Positions 11,610 to 23,336 of a stretch of DNA of 64,000 bases are shown here, in pieces. The position numbers and the translations under genes are program-made. The notes beneath the pieces were generated by a model. The model was not told the DNA's origin. It worked only from the letters and a program-made list of their open reading frames with translations, and searched no databases. The stretch is from Neurospora intermedia (taxonomy: Eukaryota; Ascomycota; Sordariomycetes; Sordariales; Sordariaceae). The DNA lies in assembly GCA_037102815.1 (NCBI GenBank), contig BTPP01000006.1, positions 1,178,001 to 1,242,000 of the forward strand, given 5' to 3'. Each line of letters begins with the position of its first letter. Within the stretch, counting starts at the first letter, position 1.

Positions 11610-12762
11610 CTAGAAGAAGATCACACAAAACCTCCCATGGTCTCTAATCGTTACCTCGATTATGAATGCCATGCATACAAGATTCATCTTTCACCTTTTT
11701 GTGTACCTTTGTTAAAAAAAAAGCCTGTTCTGTCCGATATGTCTAGCCAACAGAAGAACACATTAGAAGAAGTTCGACGAGTGACTTGGACCACATATTC
11801 GAGAATGAATATTGTCATCTTTTCTCTCTCGGATGCTCTTCACTGTCTAAGTAATTCATCCAAAGAAACAAGCCACCACTCAAGGAGAAAAGAGAAAGAG
11901 ACCTCCAGATCCAGAAAAGACGCGAGATGGAATACCATGATGCATTATTTCAAGCCACATGCATGTTGTTATGTATATACTCCCTAACCCTGTACGGACG
12001 TAGGAACCATAATATCGGGGTTGTTTCAATACGCCAGCCACGTTTTACCATGACACCTCCCTCCCTCCTTCTTTCCAGCCGCGACGGTGTTATCACTTTT
12101 TGGGTCATGGCTGTCGGATCTAGTCCTCACTCAGAGTTAAAAAGTCAAGTACCTGCCTATGTAATTGGCAGTCTATTCGATGCCCCGGCTTCTATCGTAA
12201 TGCATTGTGTATGGGCAGTATCACAACGGGAGGGAAGGTATGAGGAATATTTTTCGTTGTTCCGTCGCAAAAGAACCTATACATTCGCACCAAAATGAAT
12301 AGCGTCCAGGAGTGGAGGTGAAGGAGTAGCTATATGCACAAGTACTTATACAAGGTTTTCCCTTTCCCATTTTTTGGTGCTTTTTTTTTTTTTGCTTTGT
12401 TGGCTTTGTAATGTTTCTTTTTCTCTCTTCGTGTTGCTCTCATGCTGTTCTCAAACATAGTTTTACTCTGACCCCAACGCCACATAGACCCATTGACCCA
12501 AACCACAAGATCCAGATAGGCAAGGCAAGATAAGAATGTTAGAAAGACAACCGCCGCTTCTAACCAATACAATAAACACGTTCAAGTTTAGCCATCCTCT
12601 TTTTTGTTCAACCTACGGCTCTTCCGCAATGCTTGCATCTCAGGTTGTCTTACATTCATTCCCATCTCCATCCACCTCTCTCAAACCATCAAGTTGACCA
12701 GAGTCCTACATCCAAAGCCATGCCCAGACAGCAACGCCAAAAAGCATCTCACGCTTCCAACC

Positions 12763-15700
12763 CTACCAGAACGACGATCCTTCACTCACCGCGCCCGCGG
12801 CCTCAAGCGGTGCCCTCGTGCTTCCATTAACAGCCGCAGCGGCCGCCTTCTTGGCTGTCATACGGCCATACACGATCGCGACGGTGTTTTCGGCCGCCTC
12901 CAGCGTGGTCTTGTACCACTCGTCCAACCGGGCCTTGTCGATGTAGGTCTTGAGCTTGGCGTCTTCGGCCTTCATGGCGTCCATGAGCTTGTTGCGATAC
13001 GAGGCGTCCATGCCGTCGAAGCGGCGGTCTAGACTGTCGGTGTAGACACCGAGGGCATCCGAGGGCTTGATGCAAGGGCGGAAGGCATCGTTTGCGTGTT
13101 CTGTGACGGGAAGAGTGGGTTAGCATCATATGGAAGATATGTCTTGGGAATGGGAATATAGAACTTACGCTCGTCTACAACAGCAAACAAGGTCCTGTAG
13201 AGTGCTGTCTCGCCGAGGACTTCCAGCTGATGTTGGTCATCCTTCAGGTTGGTAACGTTGACTTGCTTCCAGTCATCACGGATAAGGCAGCGACGCCAAA
13301 TGAGGCGCTCAGCATTGCTCCGCTCCTCACCCTTTAAACCATGCCTAGCGACCTTCAGGGCTAGGAAAAATTGGTCGCCAATGGCTTTGAAGTGCTTTGG
13401 GTCAAGGTATACAAGGGTAAGCAAGTCGATGAGGTCAGGTGGCTGAAGGGCCTTGTGCTTGAGCAGGCGCTGCATGCCGTCCTCAAAGACACTTTGAAGT
13501 GCCTTTTGCTTCTTCTGGCCATTGATCCAGGCGCCGTGAAATTGCATTGCCAGCTCAAACTCGGCTCTTTCGTCGACGGCTTCTTCAATGGTGGGCCGTA
13601 TCTGGCTGTACAGGCCATTCTGGATCGTAATGATCTCCAGAGCCTGGTCAACCTTCTCAAGCTTGGCCTCCTTGCTATCAGAAAAGCCGTTGCTCATTTC
13701 ACTGTCTCCGTTACGTTGATCAGCCTCGTCAGCCAGCAAAGCAAGCTTTCCAAGACTCAGCTCAATCTTCTTGCTCCACACATGCTGCTCTTCTAGACCG
13801 AGAGTAAGCAGTGTCTCGGCAGCACGATCAATGTCCTTCTCCCTTTCAACATCATTGATCCAAGAGATCTTGGCTAATCCGGGCCTGGACCGGAGGAATT
13901 TAGTGGCGTAGCCCTCATTGTCGTAGGGGAACTCGAGGACTGCTTGCACGCCACTAGCGTCAAGGAGAGCCTCGTACGCCGGGAAGGCGAACCTCTCCTG
14001 ATACTGGTTAAAAAAACCGCCCATCTGCCTCTTCCGGTCTTCAGCCTTGGCGCGACACTCCTCGGCTTTGGTAGCAGAAGTGCCGGGGGCCAGAGCACTC
14101 TCCTCTAGAGTGAGAATGTGCTGCACCATGACATCTGCAAGGGCGGCATATGCCTGATGCTCCTGCGCCAAGGCAATCGCCTCATCCCAAAGATCGTAGT
14201 CCTTAAGTCGTAAGATCTTCTCATAAACATTTTCGATGTATTCCTGAAGACACCTCTTGCCGGATTCTCGCGTGTCAGAATCGCTAGACTTCTCAGCCCA
14301 CGAAATATACTCGTCAAGAGCGGTGAAGTATCGGCTGGTGAGAGCAGGAAGCAGGTCCCGAATGCTCTTGAGAATTTTCACATCCACAGAAGCCTTTTCC
14401 GGAGAAGGGAAGTAGTAGTTATCCAGCCATTCGTAACAAAATTCAATCAGGCGCTTGAGATTGCTACCAATGAAGCTAGTGGCAGTCCAGGGCTCGGGGA
14501 TCGCGTTGCCTTCGGCGCCTTTCCTAGGATTGACACCGTACAGGCGTGCATTTTTCAAGCGGTGCTGCTCTGCCTCCTGAAGGGCGCCCTTGTTGACGAT
14601 GGCGGCTTCCAAGATCAGACGGTTGATGCCGTTCTCGTCGGTAAGGCGTTCGGTATAGGCGTACTTGATAATCTGGTATGCCCAAGCGATAAAGATCTCT
14701 AGTCTCCACACATCATTAATGAACCAGTGGCGAACGGGGTCTACCTCGCCGACAGCCGGATTGGGCTCCGTCTTTTGGTTCTCGTTGATGTACACCACCG
14801 TCTCGGAAATGACGTTTTGTTTATCCCCCTTTGGCCTTTCGGCAATAAACTGCTCATTCTTCCGCCAAAGCCACGTTGCTACGGCCATCTTTTCAGAGTC
14901 GTAGAGCAGCACCCACCGTGTACGAGCGTCCAGATCCACCCTCAAGGTGTTGAGGTAGGATATCAACCTTTCAAGATATTCCACCCTGGTCCTCATGTTA
15001 TTTTCGAGTGAGGCGGGCACGTTGGGGATGAACGGGGTCTTGGAGGCTACAATTTCATGACTGAGCTCGATGGCGGCATTCCCGATTTCCTGAGCGGTGA
15101 AAGGCAGGCTCCTTCCTTGGAACACCAACGGGTTGTCGTTCTTGATACCAAAGAAGACGGCCTGTTCGAGCTTGCTCTTCGCGCTTATGATTGGCGGCTT
15201 TTCGGTCGCGAACCGATCAACCTCGCTAACGGCAACTCTAACTGTGCCAACACCCTGCACCAACAACACAGCAGCGGGGTTTTTTGTCCTGTGTCGCGAT
15301 CGAAGCTCGTCTGGGAAATGGCCATTAATAGTAGGCTCCTCCGTGCCTGAGCCTACTATTTGCACATTGCCTTCATCTCGTAGGTCTACCACATCTTCGA
15401 ATGTGGCGGGTATGATGTGGCTGTCTTCTTGAAGCTGTGACTCGGGGGAATCCGGTGGGGCGGCCATAGATGCAATCACAACGGCGCGGTCGAAGACAAC
15501 AAAAGCTACCATTGCAGGGCGTGGTAGGTAGAGCTTGGGTCTCTCGGGCGCATTGGGTCTCACAGGACTGGTGTAAGAAGTCAAGGGTCGGACTGCACCA
15601 ACCTTCTTGTTTTGGCCAGAAATGACAACCTCGACCAAGGCATAGTGAGACTGGCTTTTGCTGGAAGAGAAGGAAGTGAGTAGTAGCAGATGCTGGACAG

Positions 15701-17145
15701 AATCTTCATCATGAACCAAAGCCTCGCTAAGCCGGCTAGCCTCCACATACTTGTTGTCAAGTCCTCGAGGAACGCAGGTGAAATCGACAATTTCGAAAGT
15801 CTCTTCGGGTAAACCGGCGGAGGCTGGATCGGCCTCCTGTATTTGGTGAATAAGGTCGCTCCTCAAGTCGATATCGGACAAAATATCGTGGTGGCCGCCC
15901 CTGTGAATGCGCCAAACATTAAGCTTGCCCTTAGTCGTAGCTCCAACAATAACACGCTCTCCGACTCTTGTGGCATGGCTGGCGCGGACGGCAACGACAT
16001 CCCCATGCGCAGAAGTGGAGCCAAGGACCTGGCGAATGCTTCCCAGCAATCCACCTACGGCATTGGTGAGGCTGCTCCGGAGGAATTGTACAGAAATGGC
16101 GGGCCGGCCATGCATGTCGCGGACGCTCAAGTAAGCGAGACGGCCAGAGCTGAAAACGAGGACGAAACCGGCGGATTCGGCGTTGACGATCTGAACGACA
16201 TGCTCTCCAGAAAACATGCCGGGTATTGTGTCCTCCACTCCATGTCGTTGTTGGCGAATAAAGTCAAGGGTGGCAGCGCTCGAGATGGATTCCCAGTATG
16301 CGATCTTGCCGCTCATGGGCATGACTACGACAAGGCCAGGTTCGTCGGAGGCAGCCGAGGGCGAAACCAACGAGCCAAGTGGTAGCGGGTCGGTCGGATT
16401 CTTGGAGGGATAAGGAAGGCCGAATGTGAAGGTCTCAGGCGAGGCGGCGGTAGAAGCATAGGGCCAGACGAAGGCATGGGTATGGGTAAGGCTCAAGGCG
16501 TATCCGCTGGTCGAGTAGACGGCACCGTGCTGACGATCTTGGAAATTGTTAGGCACTCCAGATTCTATTGAAAGTTGCTCCAAAGGTGGAAGGGCGTTTG
16601 GGAGGTAGCTGTGCTGGTCGAGCTTACTTTGCGCATCCGCTCGGAGTCGGTCGGGTAAAGCTGGCAGCTTGCTCACTGTATAGGCATTGTTTGTGGTCTG
16701 GGATTGTGGTCAGTAGCTAAGCTTCCAGGAGCTGGTTGTGACTCTGGATGAGCTCCCCAATGCGCAAGTAAACGGCGAGACAAAGACGGTAAAGGAAGCA
16801 TCCACATACCAATACTATGCTTCCATCACCCTTTGCAGTCCGTTCGCCGGCCTTTTGCTTCTTTGATCGCACGCTGAGCTCTTTGCGGGGGCCACCGAGG
16901 TTTTCAATGCCGTCGCGCTTGATATCGAGCAAGGCAAGCTTGTCGGACTTGGCTTCGTACATGTCCGTATCCGTCTCTGGGTGGGCTTCGGTATTCGCAA
17001 CCGTGGTCTCGTGTAGAGGCACCCTTTGTCGCTTTGCCTTGGGTGCCTGGACTGTGGCATCTGTGTTTGACGGACGCGCTCTGCGGCGGCTGCTTCGTGT
17101 TCCCTTTGCGGGGCCGCCTTGTTCTTGTTGGGCTGGCTCAAACAT
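12763..17145 (-). CDS. nup133: Nucleoporin Nup133
   Basis: Structural subunit of the Y-shaped Nup107-160 (Nup84) complex of the nuclear pore scaffold. Exons 17145-16810, 16697-13169 and 13100-12763 join in phase to 1400 aa. The first intron (112 bp) links a basic, disordered N-terminus with KAKRQRVPL (residues 38-46) to the TTNNAYTVSKLP segment; the second intron is 68 bp. The region from about residue 115 to 530 is beta-rich and matches the N-terminal propeller of Nup133. The remainder is helical, matching the Nup133/Nup155-like C-terminal stack. The last exon continues the helical domain (FDGMDASYRNKLMDAM) and ends SSFW. Length is in the usual range for filamentous fungi. Assignment rests on remembered family similarity of the N-terminal segment and overall architecture. 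Confidence 0.88.
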
Positions 17146-18481
17146 GTTGACGTCGGTGCTGGTACGTGGCCGTGAGTGGCGGTGGTGATGGTGGTAGTTG
17201 TTGTTGTTTTTGCTAATGTTGTGGTGTTGGTGGTGGTAGTGGTGGAAGAATGGAGACGGCTAGCTAGAAATCGCCAAAGCGAAGAATAGTAGCAATGGCG
17301 AGATGCTGGAAGAGTCGATGGGTTCGATCGGTGACCGTGGACGGGTGACGTGAACAATAACGCGCCGCGCGCGCGCTCCCTTCGATTCGAATCTCGGTCA
17401 AACGATAACGACCATGGCAAGGCGCGGTGCACCTGGATACCACAAAGGGAGGTGATGAATATTGGGATGTCGGATTTGTGACGGAATCACGGCGGCGACG
17501 CGAAGGTATGGTGATGAAGATGATGGATGCGCCGTTATCGATTAGGAATACCCAAGTCGTTGAAATAGAAAAGGTCACAATTGGGCAGAGGCTGTGACGG
17601 AGTATGTCCCGTCGCTACTGTCTAGCCGTAAATGTCAAATGAATGAGGAAAGGCGGGCAACATGGAAGACGAGACAAGACAAGACAAGACTAGAAGAGCG
17701 AGCTATGCATTCGTTCCCTTCTTCTTCACAAGTCTTCAATCATTGGATCCTTGTTGACTTTTTTGGGGCAACAAAAAATCACAGGTGCTTGTGCTGGCCC
17801 ATCGTGGTCACTGAGTGGTCAGTCTTGGCGTGTTGCTTTGCTTTGTTGGTCAGTGCTTCACACGGCAGCCGTGGAGATCTCCACACACGACCACGAGGTG
17901 CTGGCTGCCAGGAGGTACGTACCTCTCTCTACCTTTTACTTTCCTTCCCTTTGTCCTTCCTGGTCCTCAGACCAGCTCCCGTCCTTCGCCTGTCAAAACT
18001 GCAGTCAGTGCCTTTAACAAACCCTAACACTAACATGCGTTTGGTGACCTGGTTCGACCAGGTTCGTGGACATGTCTGTCATACTTTAGCCCTTTGTGAG
18101 GTCGGTTTCCTTACCATTTACTTTTCTCTTCACCGTGGACTCTCCATGTTCGAGTCATCAAACAATAAAAGGTGGCTCTAGGTATAAGTGAACACTCATA
18201 GAGAGCTCCGGAGAAGCTGGACTGAGTTGATATTTGTTAATGACATTGGCACTGTTTGAGTGACATCATTAGGGCTGTTAAGCTGTGTCCCCTGTATCCA
18301 CTGTTAACCTTAACAGGCACTCGGACATCTGGATCTTCGGCTTCTCTGTATCGGATCTCGACTTCATAGCTACAGATCATCAAGTGTACATACACTACTA
18401 GCACTCGGGAGTAGGTAGGGAGCATCTCCAAGCATTGATGCCTCCCTCATAGGCCTGACTCTGTCTACCAACCTGACCACC
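17146..18481. other. Divergent promoter region, nup133 / AFG1-like gene
   Basis: About 1.3 kb between two divergently transcribed genes. It holds a short (ACAAG)n run at about 17672-17691. No further gene recognised. Confidence 0.5.
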
Positions 18482-20497
18482 ATGAGTCGCCGCATAGCGA
18501 CCTCGGTCACCATCACTGACCCACTGGTCAAGTACAATGCCCTCATCGCCAGCAATGTCTGTAGTCCCGATGTCGCCCAACACCGTCTAGCCCATCACCT
18601 ACAAAAGCTCTATCTGCGGTTGAAGGACTACACCCCTTCTCAAGAGTACCAGTCAAGACTCCAGCAGATCACAAAGGCTTTGGACTCGGCAAGGAAGGAG
18701 AATGTTGAGGCCGAAGAGACCCAGCTGGCCGTCCGCGGCCATCCCATTAGGGGGAACCCTCTCTTTGCCAAGTTCTTTCGCAAATCAGAGGAGCGAGATA
18801 CTTTGGCATTGACAAGAGTTCTTACAAGCCATGAGGCTGCTCTGCACATCGATTCTCCCAAGGGTCTTTTCCTGTCAGGCGAAGTCGGCACCGGCAAGTC
18901 CATGCTGCTGGATCTCCTAGCCGAGGGCTTACCCACTCACCGAAAGAAAAGATGGCACTTCAACACCTTCATGTTGTACGCCCTCTCCAGACTGGAGCAG
19001 TTCCGCAAGTCGCATTCCCAGTTGGCTATGGGTGACCAGGAGTATTCCCTCCTCTGGTTGGCGAAAGAGATGGTGGAGAAGTCTCCCATTCTTTTCCTCG
19101 ACGAGTTCCAGCTTCCTGACAGGGCAGCGAGCAAAATCATGAACAACCTGTTTATCGCCTTCTTTCAGCTGGGAGGTGTCCTCATTGCGTCTTCCAACCG
19201 GATGCCCGAGGAGTTGGAAAGGGCTACAGGCGGGTATTACCACCCGCCCACAACCGGTGGTTTGATCAAGCAGGTCTTTGGCTTTGGAAAGCGCCAGGGA
19301 GAAATGTTTGGCCAGACCAGTGACTTTGCTGCGTTCTTGGAGGTTCTCAAAGCACGGTGCGACTTTTGGCACATGGAAGGTACCCGAGACTGGCGGAGAC
19401 GGGAGAGCCAAATTGGTGAAACAGGTACAGGCGCGGTGAACAAGGTGACGGATTCAGGGGCGACGGGCTCCTTTCAATCCGCCTTTGGGTCATCATCATC
19501 ATCATCCACAGAGCCATCAACAACAACTACTTCAGAGGCGACCATGATCGAGCAGGGTCTTCAAAAACCATCCATGTACTTCCTCCCCTCTGACTCCGAA
19601 GAAAGCTGGACAGCCGCCATCAACCAGGTCATCGGCTCAAATGCCACCGGCCAACAGTGGTCCCCAACCAACCTCATTGTCTACGGCCGCAAGGTGCACA
19701 TCCCGCGCTACCACAACGATGTCACCTACTGGGACTTTTCCGAGCTGGTCTCCTCCCACGGCCCAGCCGACTACCTCACCATGGCCTCGACTTTCCACAC
19801 CTTTATCATCGACAAGATTCCTGTGCTCTCTCTGGCCATGAAGAACGAAGCCCGCCGTTTCATCACCCTCCTCGACGCCTTGTACGAATCCAAGTGCAAG
19901 CTCCTCATCCGTGCCGATGTCGGGCCTGATGATCTCTTCTTTCCCGAGATGCGTCCAACCAAACCAGTCACCACATCAACAACCACAACTACAAGCACGG
20001 GCAATGGAACCGAGCAGGTAGCAGCAGCAGTAGTAGAAGGAGACGCAACCTACTCCGAAACCATTGCTGAAGTCTTCCAAGACTCGATCGCACCTTTTCG
20101 TCCAAACATTTCCGAGTATGACCCGGACCAGGATTCGGATTTCGGCAAAGAGCAACAAGTGTCACTGACGCGCAAGGTGGACTTCAACCAGACCGCCTCG
20201 GCGTTCACGGGCCAGGACGAGCGGTTTGCGTACAAAAGAGCGACGAGCCGGTTGTGGGAGCTGTGCAGCAGGCAGTGGCATGCTAGGACCGATGAGGGTT
20301 GGTGGCAGCCGCTGCCCAAGGAGGCGAGGCATTGGGAGGGGAAGGAGGTTAGCAAGCCTTTGGAATCACCGTTGGTGAGGTTGAATGCGGGGCCAAAGGA
20401 GAAAACGGAGATTGTGATGGGGGAGTCGACGGTACTGGAGGAGCCGGTGGGGTTGGAGAGGTTTAGGGTTAGGGAGATGAAGGAGGGGAAGAGGTGA
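18482..20497 (+). CDS. afg1: AFG1/LACE1-like AAA-type ATPase
   Basis: Single-exon frame of 671 aa. Walker A is GEVGTGKS (133-140), Walker B is LFLDEFQ (204-210), and a sensor-like ASSNRMPEEL follows near 236-245. The N-terminal DPLVKY and AQHRLAHHLQKLYLRLKDY segments are characteristic of the AFG1 family. In yeast, Afg1 is a mitochondrial inner-membrane protein that helps degrade cytochrome c oxidase subunits (family knowledge). The N-terminus MSRRIATSV is only weakly presequence-like, and fungi can have more than one family member, so mitochondrial location is inferred. Ser/Thr-rich insertions near 340-360 and 490-510 make it longer than the yeast protein. The start ATG has a CACC context. 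It converges with rrp4. Confidence 0.87.
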   Translation: MSRRIATSVTITDPLVKYNALIASNVCSPDVAQHRLAHHLQKLYLRLKDYTPSQEYQSRLQQITKALDSARKENVEAEETQLAVRGHPIRGNPLFAKFFRKSEERDTLALTRVLTSHEAALHIDSPKGLFLSGEVGTGKSMLLDLLAEGLPTHRKKRWHFNTFMLYALSRLEQFRKSHSQLAMGDQEYSLLWLAKEMVEKSPILFLDEFQLPDRAASKIMNNLFIAFFQLGGVLIASSNRMPEELERATGGYYHPPTTGGLIKQVFGFGKRQGEMFGQTSDFAAFLEVLKARCDFWHMEGTRDWRRRESQIGETGTGAVNKVTDSGATGSFQSAFGSSSSSSTEPSTTTTSEATMIEQGLQKPSMYFLPSDSEESWTAAINQVIGSNATGQQWSPTNLIVYGRKVHIPRYHNDVTYWDFSELVSSHGPADYLTMASTFHTFIIDKIPVLSLAMKNEARRFITLLDALYESKCKLLIRADVGPDDLFFPEMRPTKPVTTSTTTTTSTGNGTEQVAAAVVEGDATYSETIAEVFQDSIAPFRPNISEYDPDQDSDFGKEQQVSLTRKVDFNQTASAFTGQDERFAYKRATSRLWELCSRQWHARTDEGWWQPLPKEARHWEGKEVSKPLESPLVRLNAGPKEKTEIVMGESTVLEEPVGLERFRVREMKEGKR

Positions 20498-20801
20498 TGG
20501 GGGTGACGGTTGGATGCTGGTTCTCATGTAGATGTTTTGAAGATGATTACATTACTCTTACGAGTGGTCCATGCAGACCCTTTAAGCTATTATGTGATAT
20601 ACTTTCACGGATACCGTCATGTTTCAGGATCAAGGTTGATTTGATGCTTCATAAGCCATCATCAGCGTCGTGTTATGCACAAATGGAAGCTCTTCAACGG
20701 CTCGACGCTATTTGGCGACCACATCAAATGGGGAAGCAATTTGTTTCTTGGTTTCCCGAACACATTACTACATAAACCCCTAGACCCAGCTAGAACTAGA
20801 C
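20498..20801. other. Short convergent intergenic region
   Basis: About 300 bp between the 3' ends of the AFG1-like gene and rrp4, presumably filled by the two 3' untranslated regions. Confidence 0.6.
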
Positions 20802-21965
20802 CTAGACAGCCGTCAAAGCAGCAGCAAGCTGCTCTCCCCTCTCACCACCCAGATACACATCCTCGGGCCCATCCGCGCTCACCAACGCCAGCTCCACGGC
20901 CTCATTATACCCCTTTGTAACCATATCCTCATCCACCCTCAATCCATTCTCCACCAGCGCCGTCACCACGCCCCTAATCCTCGCAATTTCCCTCATTGTC
21001 TCGGGCTCGATCCTATCGTTCTGGCTCGAGTACATGGTAGCACTAACCACCTCTTCGAGGTTCGTAATGCCCGTCTGGCCCTTGGCCTCCTCCGGGACCA
21101 CAGGCTCCACGTGCTTTGAGATCCAGACATAGCCATTGACGCCCAAAATCACATCAATCGGACCGCCATTATTCGCACTCTCCAGCGTCCACACCTGTCT
21201 GCGCGACCTGACCACGCCTCCACCGCCGCCCGTGCCAGAAACAGCCATGAACACCCCGTTCCTCAGCTTGCCGTACTTGAGCGAGCGCGTGTGCAACACC
21301 GCACCACCATCTTGGAAGAGCTGCTGCACCTCGGCCACCACCAGGTCCCCCTCGGCAAAGAAAGTGCGGATCTGCAACTCGTCCGTCTCCGTTCTTTTGC
21401 GGAGAATGCCACCGGGAAGGTTGATGGCGGAAAGAGGCAAAGCGGCGAGCTGCGTGGACCCGACGTCGACCCGCCACCGTTTGGCCTGAACTTCGACGAT
21501 GCGGCCGACCACCAGGTCGCCGACCTCGGGCGTGTAGCGAGCGCGCAGAGGGCGGACGGAAAGAAGCTTGTTGGTACGCGTCACGATGCCGGCCAGTGAG
21601 GAAGTGATGGCTTGTTCACCCAAAGAGGCCGAGGAGAGGTAGGTGCCGTGGCCGCGCATCCATTGGGGGTCCGTGGTGATGCGCTCGCCGGGGGTGACGA
21701 TGGCGGAGCGCGGGATGGAGTTGATGGCAGCGTTGGTCTTGGGGCGCTTGGTGAAGGTGGAGGAGGCGGCTGCGCCGGCGCCGGAGCGATGACGCTTACG
21801 AGGGTGGATGGTCGCGCCGCCGTCGAGGGAGACGCCGCCCGGTTGGGAGTCGGAGTCTTCAGAGTCGGAGGTGGCGTCGGACATTACGTCGTCGGAGTCA
21901 TGGTTGAGGCTGTGGCGGGGTGGTTGGTCCCGGAACGCTTTAGGTGGGAGAATTGTGATGGGCAT
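20802..21965 (-). CDS. rrp4: Exosome cap subunit Rrp4
   Basis: RNA-binding cap subunit of the RNA exosome, which processes rRNA and degrades RNA 3' to 5' in nucleus and cytoplasm. Single exon, 387 aa. After a disordered acidic/basic N-terminus (1-95, with RKRHRSG) come the Rrp4 N-terminal domain (about 95-140, [17 protein letters not shown]), an S1 domain (about 145-220, [19 protein letters not shown]) and a KH domain with GVNGYVWI (275-282). The N-terminal extension is longer than in yeast Rrp4. The minus-strand start at 21965 is the first ATG before a conserved start-like MPITILPP segment. It is divergent from mct1 and convergent with the AFG1-like gene. Confidence 0.93.
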   Translation of the reverse strand: MPITILPPKAFRDQPPRHSLNHDSDDVMSDATSDSEDSDSQPGGVSLDGGATIHPRKRHRSGAGAAASSTFTKRPKTNAAINSIPRSAIVTPGERITTDPQWMRGHGTYLSSASLGEQAITSSLAGIVTRTNKLLSVRPLRARYTPEVGDLVVGRIVEVQAKRWRVDVGSTQLAALPLSAINLPGGILRKRTETDELQIRTFFAEGDLVVAEVQQLFQDGGAVLHTRSLKYGKLRNGVFMAVSGTGGGGGVVRSRRQVWTLESANNGGPIDVILGVNGYVWISKHVEPVVPEEAKGQTGITNLEEVVSATMYSSQNDRIEPETMREIARIRGVVTALVENGLRVDEDMVTKGYNEAVELALVSADGPEDVYLGGERGEQLAAALTAV

Positions 21966-23336
21966 GTTGTGTGGTTGTGGTCAGTTGGTGTGAAATGGCG
22001 ATATCAACGTTGAGTGTTTGTTGGAGTGATGAAGGTCCAAATCCTTCCTTCCTGATTCCGTTGTTGACCTTTTCGAATCTCGAGTTCTATCTAACTATCC
22101 TGGCCCGCAGAAATTCGTTGTTTGTGCCGATTCGTCTTGTGGCCTCAAAGTATGTTGTCTGGGCCTTTCAGTTGCTTCAGTTTGGAGTTGATGAGTTGAC
22201 GTCCAAATGTTTTGCGTATTGAAATTCTGATATTGAAATCGATACGGTATTGACGATTGAACTTTACACAGTTGGTGGGGCTTTGTGCCTGTCGTCGTGC
22301 ACGGGCACCAAATAGAGGCACATGCAGTGCAGGTACCACACAAGACGTATGTAGGTACCGTATAGGTACTCAGGCAGGTACTTACCTCCTCCCGTCCGCG
22401 TCCTTGAGGTTTTTATCCATCAACTACACTACCTTAACTACGCTAAGTGGATCTAGGACCTTTTCCTCTTCAAATTTACCTTTATTGCCAAAGCGAAAAG
22501 TAGTGTAGCCGCACCAGTGGCAGCCCAGGCGACGTCGCACGTCAGGTCCTTCGGTAGGTAGGTACACTACTGCTGCAGCAATGACGGGTGCCATCGTTGA
22601 AAAGTGCCTGCCCCAGTGACAACGATTGGAGGCGCCATGGATCCAGATGCGACGGAACTACCCCACCCGTCTTCTCCACAAAGCCGAGACCCCGGGACAA
22701 CGGGCCACCCGGGCGCTGGCTGGCGTGATCCACTCCCCGGCCGCGGTTGTCGATTTCCAGGGCGGTTTGTTGAGAGCGAGATTTCCATTGATGACCGACC
22801 CGACCGCCCTCGTGAGCCCTTACCGCGCGATTCAGTGTCCGTACCTGCTTACACAGCACTCTCGAGCTTCCACTTCTTGCAGGATACAGCCGTCCCTACT
22901 TGCCCGGGAGTCCCTTACTGTTGCTACCGTTGAAAGCCGATCATCCCGTGTTCTTCCACCAGTTGCTGAGTGGCATCCCTTGAAACGGCCATTAGTAGTC
23001 CAGTCCTGCTCTTTAATTTGCTCCCATTGATTACTTGTCGCGGGTTCACGCCGTCCACCATACCTGACTTGTTTGAATTCGAGATTCACGTCATCTACTA
23101 CGACGTCGGATTCCACCAGACTACGACATAGCCGTGTGCTACTCGAATTGACGCCGATCGGACATCGACTACATATCGGGAACCATAGCGGTGGATCAAC
23201 CCAAGACTAGGTATCAGTGAAACCAGACCAAGATTCCGAAACCAATTCACTACACACGCGGTAGATCGGACGGACCGAACGGACGGACGGCCTGGGAAGG
23301 GCACCAATCAAGGTTTCCAGGTCCATATACACCGAT
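21966..23336. other. Divergent promoter region, rrp4 / mct1
   Basis: About 1.4 kb with no supported gene. Several short frames on both strands overlap each other. Short direct GTAGGTA-type repeats occur around 22350-22380 and 22555. Confidence 0.45.

Larger units (their letters stand above)
8694..12762. other. 4-kb gene-free region between MULE-1 and nup133
   Basis: No coding gene could be supported. It contains a run of 31 C (10249-10279), a short CCCGT repeat near 11432-11450 and a run of 41 A (11567-11607). Open frames are short and of biased composition. The right end must hold the nup133 3' untranslated region. A small gene or non-coding RNA cannot be excluded. Confidence 0.4.
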
